A stretch of DNA of 64,000 nt. It comes from Palsa-147 sp963771905. Lineage in GTDB: Bacteria; Acidobacteriota; Terriglobia; Acidiferrales; UBA7541. The DNA lies in NCBI GenBank assembly GCA_963771905.1, contig CAVYVI010000006.1, positions 186,001-250,000 of the forward strand, written 5' to 3'. The position numbers and the translations under genes were made by a program. This document shows, one piece after another, positions 58,332 to 64,000 of the stretch; the first letter of the stretch is position 1, and every line of letters starts with the position of its first letter. The notes under the pieces were generated by a model. That model did not search any database. It had not been told where the DNA came from and saw nothing but the letters and a program-made list of their open reading frames with translations.

Positions 58332-60173
58332 ATGGGGAAGACAGTCGGAATCGATCTCGGGACAACGTACAGCCTGGTGGCGTACATGGACAAGGGCGAG
58401 GGGCGCCCACGGTGCATCCTGGGGCCGTACGGGTCAACGTTGTGTCCGTCGGTGGTAAGCGTGGATGAGGACGGCACCATCGTCGCGGGCGAAGCGGCGC
58501 GGCGCCGGCTGCTCACGCAATCCGACCGGACGATTTATTCGGTGAAGCGCCTGATGGGCCGGTCGGTTGAGGATATTCAGGGCGAGCTGAAGCACTTTCC
58601 GTTTCGCATCGATCCGTCGAGCGGAAACGTCATTCGGGTGCGGCTCGGCGACAAAGTGTTCACGCCACCGGAAATTTCGGCATTCATCCTGCGCGAATTG
58701 AAATCCTGGGCCGAGAATTATTTCAAGGACACGGTGGATCGCGCGGTCATCACCGTCCCGGCATATTTCAACGACGCTCAGCGCCAAGCCACGAAAGATG
58801 CGGGGCGCATTGCGGGCCTCGAAGTTTTGCGACTCGTGAATGAGCCGACGGCGGCGGCGCTGGCGTACGGCCTGCACAAGCAGAAGCGCGGCCGCGTCGC
58901 TGTTTATGATTTCGGCGGCGGGACATTCGACATTTCGATCCTGAAGCTGATCTCGACCGACGAAGGCGACATCTACCAGGTGCTTTCGACAAACGGCGAC
59001 ACGCATCTCGGCGGCGACGATATCGACAACGCGCTGCTGGCAATCGCGCGCGAAGAAATCCGCCACGAGAATGGCATCGATCTGAGCGCGCATCCTGAAA
59101 CGGTGCAGGAGTTGCGGAAGGCGCTGATCCAGGCGAAGCACGATCTTTCCACGCAGGACACCGCGCGTGTGCACCTGCCGCTGCTCGACGGCGAGTTTTA
59201 CACCCGTGAATTTACGCGGCGCGAATTCGACGCCCTGATTCGGCCGATCGTGGCGCGGACGATGGAGCCGGTGAAAAAGGCGCTGGCGGACGCAAAACTC
59301 GCGCCGGCGGACATCGAAGAAGTCGTGCTGGTCGGCGGCTCAACGCGCATTCCGCTGGTGCGGCAGACTGTAGCGGGATATTTCGGCCGCGCGCCGCACG
59401 TGGAGTTGAACCCCGACGAGGTGGTCGCGCTAGGCGCCGCAGTGCAGGCGGGCATTCTCGAATCGGGCGTCACGACGATGCTGCTTCTCGATGTCACGCC
59501 GCTTTCGCTGGGGATCGAGACGATGGGCGGCGTTGTGGCGAAGATCATTCCGCGAAATTCGACGATTCCCGCGAGCGCGCAGGAACTTTTCACCACCGGA
59601 GCGGAAAATCAGACGGCGATCGATCTTCACGTGCTGCAGGGAGAACGCGAGCTGGCCAAGGATTGCCGGTCGCTTGCACGGTTTCAATTGAAAGTGCCGC
59701 CGGGTACGGCGGGTCTCGCGCGCGTCGAAGTGAAATTCCTGATCGATGCGAACGGCATTCTGCAGGTTGCGGCGCGCGATTTGCGGACTGGGGAACAACA
59801 CTCCATCGAGGTCCAGCCGAGTTACGGGCTGAATGACGCGGAAGTCGAACGCATGCTGGAAGAATCGATTGAGTACGCGGAGCAGGATTTTGCCGAGCGG
59901 CAGTTGATCGAGGCGCGCAACGAGGCCGAAACAATTCTGAAGGCGACGCAAAAGGCGTGGGCGGATGAAAGCGCCACGGAGATTTCCGGCGACGAACGAA
60001 TGGCCATCGATACGTGCGTTGCGCGACTGCAGGAAGCCGTAGGCGGCATCGATTACAAAATGATTCGCACGCGGATTGACGAACTGAACCAGGCGACCCT
60101 GCATCTGGCCGAAGTGGTGATGAACGGCGCGCTGCACGCGGCGCTCGAAGGCAAGAGCCTCGACGAGGTTTAA
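58332..60173 (+). CDS. hscA: Hsp70 chaperone HscA
   Basis: A 613-residue chaperone specialised for IscU, close to E. coli HscA (616). ATPase motifs: VGIDLGTTYSLVAYM, AVITVPAYFNDAQRQATKDAGRIAGL, LVNEPTAAALAYGL, VYDFGGGTFDISIL, GDDIDNALL, VVLVGGSTRIPLVRQTV and EVVALGAAVQAGIL. Substrate domain: LLDVTPLSLGIETMGGVV and IPRNSTIPASAQELFTT. No C-terminal EEVD-like acid tail, as expected for HscA. The frame extends upstream inside hscB; true start ATG 58332 follows hscB by 8 bp. Confidence 0.95.
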   Translation: MGKTVGIDLGTTYSLVAYMDKGEGRPRCILGPYGSTLCPSVVSVDEDGTIVAGEAARRRLLTQSDRTIYSVKRLMGRSVEDIQGELKHFPFRIDPSSGNVIRVRLGDKVFTPPEISAFILRELKSWAENYFKDTVDRAVITVPAYFNDAQRQATKDAGRIAGLEVLRLVNEPTAAALAYGLHKQKRGRVAVYDFGGGTFDISILKLISTDEGDIYQVLSTNGDTHLGGDDIDNALLAIAREEIRHENGIDLSAHPETVQELRKALIQAKHDLSTQDTARVHLPLLDGEFYTREFTRREFDALIRPIVARTMEPVKKALADAKLAPADIEEVVLVGGSTRIPLVRQTVAGYFGRAPHVELNPDEVVALGAAVQAGILESGVTTMLLLDVTPLSLGIETMGGVVAKIIPRNSTIPASAQELFTTGAENQTAIDLHVLQGERELAKDCRSLARFQLKVPPGTAGLARVEVKFLIDANGILQVAARDLRTGEQHSIEVQPSYGLNDAEVERMLEESIEYAEQDFAERQLIEARNEAETILKATQKAWADESATEISGDERMAIDTCVARLQEAVGGIDYKMIRTRIDELNQATLHLAEVVMNGALHAALEGKSLDEV

Positions 60174-60203
60174 GGCGAGGTGGTTCCGAAGGAGTGAAGA
60201 TTT

Positions 60204-60614
60204 ATGGGCGGCAAGAATCCCTATATTGAAGAGACAAAATACACGCCCGCGACGAAGAAATTCAAAGTCACGTTCGTCCGGGATGGCAAGACCATCGAAA
60301 TCGACCCGGAGAAAGTTCCCTACGGCCACGATGGCTTGCCCGGAAGCATTCTGGATATTTCGCAGGGCTATCACATGGGTCTCGACCATGCGTGCGGCGG
60401 AGTCTGCGCCTGCTCGACGTGCCATGTGATCATTCACGAAGGCCTTGAATCGTGCAACGAAGCGACCGACGCAGAGCTCGATCAACTCGATGAGGCGCCG
60501 GGAGTGACGCCGAAGTCTCGCCTGGGCTGCCAGTGCGTGCCCGATGGAACAAAGGATGTGGTCGTCGAAATTCCCGAGTGGAACAAGAATTACGCGAAAG
60601 AAGCGGATCACTAG
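60204..60614 (+). CDS. fdx: [2Fe-2S] ferredoxin, isc type
   Basis: A 136-residue adrenodoxin-like ferredoxin giving electrons for Fe-S assembly. The N-terminus is longer than E. coli Fdx (111) by about 20 residues (MGGKNPYIEETKYTPATKK). Cluster ligands: CGGVCACSTC in HACGGVCACSTCHVIIHEG and the fourth Cys in LGCQCVPDG. The acidic stretch ATDAELDQLDEAPGVT suits partner binding. AAGGAG precedes the ATG. Follows hscA by 30 bp. Confidence 0.92.
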   Translation: MGGKNPYIEETKYTPATKKFKVTFVRDGKTIEIDPEKVPYGHDGLPGSILDISQGYHMGLDHACGGVCACSTCHVIIHEGLESCNEATDAELDQLDEAPGVTPKSRLGCQCVPDGTKDVVVEIPEWNKNYAKEADH

Positions 60615-60665
60615 ACCGGTTCGCGTTGTGCACTGCATTGCGCGCCGCGCTACTGGAGACGAGGA

Positions 60666-60884
60666 ATGCCGAACACATTCGACTGGGATAACGCCGAAGA
60701 TATCGCCATTCAATTATTGGGGAAATATCCGGATACCGATCCGCTGACCGTGCGTTTCACCGATCTCCACAAGTTCGTGACGCAGCTGGACGGATTTTCG
60801 GGAGATCCGAAAGCGTCGAACGAAGGGAAGCTTGAGGCGATTCAGATGGCCTGGCACGAGGAGTATCAGGATAGCCAGGAATAG
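60666..60884 (+). CDS. iscX: IscX (YfhJ) iron-binding adaptor
   Basis: A 72-residue small acidic protein. FDWDNAEDIAIQLLGKYPDTDPLTVRFTDLHKFV (in parts: FDWDNAEDIAIQLL, TDPLTVRFTDL) and AIQMAWHEEY are characteristic of IscX. It binds IscS and tunes iron entry. Last gene of the operon. An IscX-like N-terminus recurs just downstream. Confidence 0.92.
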   Translation: MPNTFDWDNAEDIAIQLLGKYPDTDPLTVRFTDLHKFVTQLDGFSGDPKASNEGKLEAIQMAWHEEYQDSQE

Positions 60885-60957
60885 CGGCCGGCGTCGCCTC
60901 GCTCGCCCGGGGTCGACCTCCCAATTTGTCACTTTCCATCCACGAGCTTCCCACGAA

Positions 60958-61059
60958 ATGTTTTCCAAGAATCGCTTCGATTGGCCTGAAAATGTGGCCG
61001 TGGAGCTCGTGAGCCGGTACGACGATTTGGGAAATGCGAACTGCACGAGGACAGAAATC
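60958..61059 (+). pseudogene. IscX-like N-terminal relic ahead of the DinB gene
   Basis: The in-frame sequence MFSKNRFDWPENVAVELVSRYDD matches IscX (FDWDNAEDIAIQLLGKYPD): FDW, then E-N/D-V/I-A-V/I-E/Q-L, then Y-D/P-D. It then runs in the same frame into the DinB protein. Either a truncated iscX duplicate or an N-terminal extension of the DinB gene. It ends where the DinB start begins. Confidence 0.5.
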
Positions 61060-61590
61060 ATGACTGAAGATTTGCGGTATCCAATCGGAAAATTCCACGC
61101 GCCGGCGAGCATTTCGGAAGCCGACCGCGCAAAGCTTATTGACGATATCGAAGCCGCTCCGGCGCTTATGCGCGCTGCCGTTGCCGGCTTATCGCCCGAG
61201 CAGCTTCGAACGCCTTATCGCGATGGCGGGTGGACCGTGCTACAGCTGGTGCATCACGTTCCCGACAGCCACATGAATGCCTATGTGCGATTCAAACTGG
61301 CGCTGACCGAAGACGAGCCGACGATCAAACCGTACGAGCAAGCGCGGTGGGCGGAGCTGGCCGATTCCGAAAAAACGCCGGCCGAAACTTCACTCGCCCT
61401 GCTCGATTCGCTGCACAAGCGATGGGTGACGCTTTTGAGGTCGCTCTCGCCGGCCGATTGGTCGAGAAACTTTCGCCATCCCGAACTCGGCGTGATCGCG
61501 CTCGACCGGAACCTCGCGCTGTATGCTTGGCATGGGAAGCATCATGTCGCGCACATCACATCGCTGCGCGAACGAAAAGGCTGGAAGTAG
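61060..61590 (+). CDS. DinB/YfiT-family putative metal-dependent enzyme
   Basis: A 176-residue four-helix DinB protein. Features: MTEDLRYPIGKFHAPASISEADRAKLIDD, then LRTPYRDGGWTVLQLVHHVPDSHMNAYVRFKL (metal His), and WHGKHHVAHITSLRERKGW (two further His). YfiT/BstA-type members transfer bacillithiol or related thiols. ATG 61060 is the conserved start; the frame also opens at 60958 with an IscX-like lead. Context says nothing of the thiol used. Confidence 0.8.
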   Translation: MTEDLRYPIGKFHAPASISEADRAKLIDDIEAAPALMRAAVAGLSPEQLRTPYRDGGWTVLQLVHHVPDSHMNAYVRFKLALTEDEPTIKPYEQARWAELADSEKTPAETSLALLDSLHKRWVTLLRSLSPADWSRNFRHPELGVIALDRNLALYAWHGKHHVAHITSLRERKGWK

Positions 61591-61805
61591 GCGCGGCGTC
61601 GAATTGCTTTGAATGGACCCGGCGATGAAGAGTTTAGGCGCGTGTGTGACTTTCCGGTTCGCGCGTCCGCTTGTAAATGCTTCGTTCGTACATGCAATGG
61701 CAGGCCCCGCGCCGGCGTTTCGCGAAGCTTGTGAATTCCCGCCAGTTCCTTAATAATGGAAACAGATGTTGCGGGCGTTTTGTTTTTCCGGCCCGCTCCC
61801 GCCGT
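61591..61805. other. Intergenic region before tRNA-Glu
   Basis: About 215 bp. AT-richer patch TTCCTTAATAATGG (61747 region) may be the tRNA promoter -10 area. Nothing else recognised. Confidence 0.35.
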
Positions 61806-61880
61806 GGCGCCATGGTGCAACGGTTAGCACATCGCCCTTTCAAGGCGGTAATACGGGTTCGATTCCCGTTGGCGCTACCA
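61806..61880 (+). tRNA. tRNA-Glu (TTC anticodon)
   Basis: 75 nt folding as a cloverleaf: acceptor GGCGCCA with TGGCGCT (first pair G-T), D-arm with GGTTAGCAC, anticodon stem TCGCC/GGCGG closing the loop CTTTCAA (anticodon TTC), T-arm ACGGG-TTCGATT-CCCGT, discriminator A and an encoded CCA. The body closely follows bacterial tRNA-Glu. Encoded CCA is present. Confidence 0.93.
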
Positions 61881-61918
61881 CTCCTCTTTTGATCCGTTCA
61901 AGCGCGCGATCTTCTGAT

Positions 61919-62965
61919 TTATTTGTTCACCAGGTATTGATCGAACCAGCCAACGATTGCAGCGGTGATATCGGGGGCGCCCGGGGCGAACACATCCTCG
62001 TGAGTTCCGCCATGAACGCGGATCAATTTGACCGGCACGCCGGCTCGTTTGAGCGCAGCTTTCATTTCCTCGGCGCTCACATAGGGCACGGTCATGTCGG
62101 CGTCACCGTGAAAAAACATCATGGGCGGATCGTCGGGAGCGACGTAATGAAGAGGTGATGCCTCGTCGAGCTTCCGGGCGACGGCAGAATTCTTTCGCGC
62201 CGGTTCCGGCACTGGCACGCCGATGTATGCCGCCAGATATGTAGCGGAACTGCCGGTGTACGATTCGCTCAAATTCGTGGGCGTCGCGCCGCCGACCACG
62301 CACTGAACGCGCGCGCTCTCGCGATTGATAGGATCGGGATCCTCCGTCTTCCCATCGCCGCCCAGCACCCCAAGCATGGTTGCAAGGTTTGCGCCGGAAG
62401 ATAGGCCCAATGCGCCAATTCGGTCGGCGTGAATGCCGTAGCGTTTCGCGTGGAAGCGAACGAATCGAACGGCGCGTTGCGCGTCCTCGACGGGGTCGGG
62501 GTAATGGAAGCGCGGGGTCGCTCGGACATTGATTACGAACATCGTGTAACCCGCGGCGAGGACGGGCCGCGCGAAACCATCGAATTGGGAGTGCGATTCT
62601 TTGAGAGAAGGTGCATCAAAGGAAAGCGGCTGCGCCCAGCCGCTGCCGGGTATAAAAACGATCCCGTAGCCGTTCGGATTGGCCGGGTAGTAGACGTCCA
62701 TGAGTAGCGCGAGGCCGGAATACATCCCGTACACGACGTTGGGATCGATTCGTGTGCCGGCAGGAAGACTCCTGGCCCATCGATACCCGGTCGAGGACTC
62801 TTGCGCGCTGGCTGGGAGTGCCGTCAAAAGTAAAGCACCGCCGACGATGACCGCAATCACTTCGCGCCGGACTCGCAAGCTGGTCCGCCGGAAATGATTC
62901 GTTTTGCGATCCTTGGAGTTCGTATATTCCTCGCAATCAGTATCTTCGCAATCGTAGCGAGACAC
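61919..62965 (-). CDS. Exported alpha/beta hydrolase (esterase/lipase-like)
   Basis: Up to 348 residues. The real start is uncertain: ATG 62965 adds a polar lead before the hydrophobic stretch VIAVIVGGALLLTALPASAQ, while TTG 62878 would start nearer. Catalytic motifs: GYGIVFIPGSGWAQ (oxyanion), nucleophile in GALGLSSGANLATML (Ser of GLSSG), acid in MFFHGDADMTVPY and His in VHGGTHEDVF. Resembles BD-FAE or carboxylesterase-type peptidases; substrate unknown. Stands alone between tRNA-Glu and the Bax1-I gene. Confidence 0.8.
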   Translation of the reverse strand: MSRYDCEDTDCEEYTNSKDRKTNHFRRTSLRVRREVIAVIVGGALLLTALPASAQESSTGYRWARSLPAGTRIDPNVVYGMYSGLALLMDVYYPANPNGYGIVFIPGSGWAQPLSFDAPSLKESHSQFDGFARPVLAAGYTMFVINVRATPRFHYPDPVEDAQRAVRFVRFHAKRYGIHADRIGALGLSSGANLATMLGVLGGDGKTEDPDPINRESARVQCVVGGATPTNLSESYTGSSATYLAAYIGVPVPEPARKNSAVARKLDEASPLHYVAPDDPPMMFFHGDADMTVPYVSAEEMKAALKRAGVPVKLIRVHGGTHEDVFAPGAPDITAAIVGWFDQYLVNK

Positions 62966-63117
62966 GCCTGTAAACTCAAGATCGCCCGTGCGAAAGGGTC
63001 TTCAAGTCGTCAGTATTCGCGCCGCTCGAAGGAATGCGGTAAGCTATTCGATGCGGTTGCAGCTGGTGGAGGATGGATGATCCAGCGTGCGCAAGCTGGA
63101 TGCGAAGGAGATTTGGC

Positions 63118-63867
63118 ATGCCGAATTTGATGAGAACGTCAAACCCGGCCCTAAACCCCAAGGCTTTTGAGGGCGCCATAACCGGCGGGGAAGTGATGAC
63201 GTTGCAGGGCACCGTGAACAAGACCGGACTATTGCTGGTTTGCGCGGTTCTCACCGCTGTGTGGACGTGGTCACGTTTCATGCATGCGGGCATGGATGCG
63301 GTGGCGCTGCCTGTGATGGGAGGTCTCGTCGCCGGATTCATCATGGCGATGGTGACAATCTTCAAGAAGGAATGGTCTCCGGTGACGGCGCCGATCTACG
63401 CGCTACTGGAAGGATTTGTTCTCGGGGGTGTATCGGCGGCGTTCGAAGTGCGGTTTCCGGGAATTGCGATCGAAGCAGTGAGCCTGACGTTCGGGACGCT
63501 CATCGTCCTGCTACTTGCCTATCGTTCGGGACTAATTCCGGTAACGCAGAAATTCCGCCTCGGCGTGGTGGCCGCAACGGGCGGAATCGCGTTGATTTAT
63601 CTCTTAACGATGGTGCTGGGCTTCTTCCACGTGCAACTCTTCTCGTCGATTTATCAGAGCGGCGCGATCGGCATAGGCTTTAGCGTGTTCGTCGTCATCA
63701 TCGCGGCGCTCAATCTCGTGCTTGATTTTGATTTCATCGAGGCGGGGGCACGCATGGGTGCGCCGAAGTATATGGAATGGTATTCGGCGTTCGGCCTGAT
63801 GGTTACGCTGATCTGGTTGTACCTCGAAATCCTCAGGCTTCTCTCGAAACTCGGAAGCCGCCGTTAG
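63118..63867 (+). CDS. Bax1-inhibitor/YccA-family membrane protein
   Basis: A 249-residue protein with seven transmembrane helices, starting MPNLMRTSNPALNPKAFEGA, a typical lead of this family. Helices include GLLLVCAVLTAVWTWS, ALPVMGGLVAGFIMAMVTIF, VTAPIYALLEGFVLGGVSAAFE, LTFGTLIVLLLAYR, GVVAATGGIALIYLLTMVLGFF, FSVFVVIIAALNLVLDFDFIE and WYSAFGLMVTLIWLYLEILRLL. The Asp pair DFDFIE in helix 6 region is conserved in YccA/YetJ-like pH-sensing calcium leak channels. GAAGGAG precedes ATG 63118. Confidence 0.88.
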   Translation: MPNLMRTSNPALNPKAFEGAITGGEVMTLQGTVNKTGLLLVCAVLTAVWTWSRFMHAGMDAVALPVMGGLVAGFIMAMVTIFKKEWSPVTAPIYALLEGFVLGGVSAAFEVRFPGIAIEAVSLTFGTLIVLLLAYRSGLIPVTQKFRLGVVAATGGIALIYLLTMVLGFFHVQLFSSIYQSGAIGIGFSVFVVIIAALNLVLDFDFIEAGARMGAPKYMEWYSAFGLMVTLIWLYLEILRLLSKLGSRR

Positions 63868-63872
63868 GGACA

Positions 63873-63891
63873 GCGCGCCGTTTCGGCGCGC
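63873..63891. other. GC hairpin after the Bax1-I gene
   Basis: GCGCGCCG-TTT-CGGCGCGC, 8-bp stem, 6 bp after the stop codon. No T-run follows, so termination is only possible, not shown. The remaining window to 64000 holds no recognisable gene. Confidence 0.4.
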
Positions 63892-64000
63892 GCTTGAGCC
63901 GGGCAACTCTGGCCGCGGTCCGCAGCGACTACGATGACACTGTTTGGCGTAACGGGATCGTCTAGAAGATAACGTCGCAGGTGCGGCAAGGACACGATGG

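Overview
The window reads as a chromosomal segment of a GC-rich Gram-negative bacterium, most likely an Acidobacteriota member. This is inferred from gene content: Ser/Thr kinases fused to PD40-type beta-propellers or TPR arrays, a YXWGXW-repeat protein, YCF48-like and DUF4185 secreted proteins, an AroD-AroE fusion, and an E. coli-like isc operon. No rRNA or taxonomic marker is present, so the phylum is not proven.

Layout. (1) 1-1380: a 5'-truncated DoxX-like membrane protein and two small hypothetical genes. (2) 1380-7765: an insertion-sequence islet. Two ~219-bp direct repeats, about 97% identical, flank an IS110-family element, an IS5-family element nested beside it (TTAG target duplication), a TonB-C protein, and an IS3-family element (ACCA duplication) that has landed in codons 5/6 of a YdeI/DUF1905 gene. 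(3) 7990-17700: secreted or sensory accessory genes (YXWGXW, DUF4185, cupin, PD40 kinase, YCF48-like, alpha/beta hydrolase). (4) 17700-22460: an intergenic stretch with an 8-unit, 42-bp degenerate tandem repeat, then hflX, pgsA, an AMMECR1 gene and a secreted protein. (5) 22620-28770: aromatic amino-acid genes (aroDE fusion, trpE-trpG, and trpD with DUF1272 on the opposite strand). (6) 28847-35803: sucCD, ndk, small genes including an unlisted 53-residue Cys-rich ORF, xseA, lepA. (7) 36100-43050: a TPR kinase, a flippase-like membrane protein and a TPR-GAF-degenerate GGDEF protein. (8) 43060-46950: thiolase, 3-hydroxyacyl-CoA dehydrogenase, enoyl-CoA hydratase, then ribH-nusB. (9) 46960-53460, minus strand: phzF-like, phosphohexomutase, manC, manA, aminotransferase, coaD. 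(10) 53685-60884: a thioredoxin-like protein and the complete isc operon (iscR-iscS-iscU-iscA-hscB-hscA-fdx-iscX). (11) 60958-64000: a DinB/YfiT protein preceded by an IscX-like relic, tRNA-Glu, an esterase and a Bax1-I/YccA membrane protein.

How the genes work together. The isc cluster is a whole Fe-S assembly line: IscS supplies sulfur, IscU scaffolds and keeps the LPPVK chaperone motif, HscA/HscB release the cluster, and IscA, ferredoxin and IscX assist. Two IscR-type operator sites lie upstream of iscR. The manA-manC-phosphomutase cluster covers the route from fructose-6-phosphate to GDP-mannose. The thiolase/dehydrogenase/hydratase trio forms a short-chain acyl-CoA module. The aro/trp block runs from dehydroquinate to shikimate and from chorismate toward tryptophan.

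The less ordinary signals are the repeat-bounded IS islet, the IS110 leader hairpin that covers the transposase Shine-Dalgarno, the 42-bp tandem repeat before hflX, the tandem repeat in the trpE leader, the hidden Cys-rich mini-protein, the IscR operator pair, and basic C-terminal tails on several housekeeping enzymes. None is proven to be a new system.
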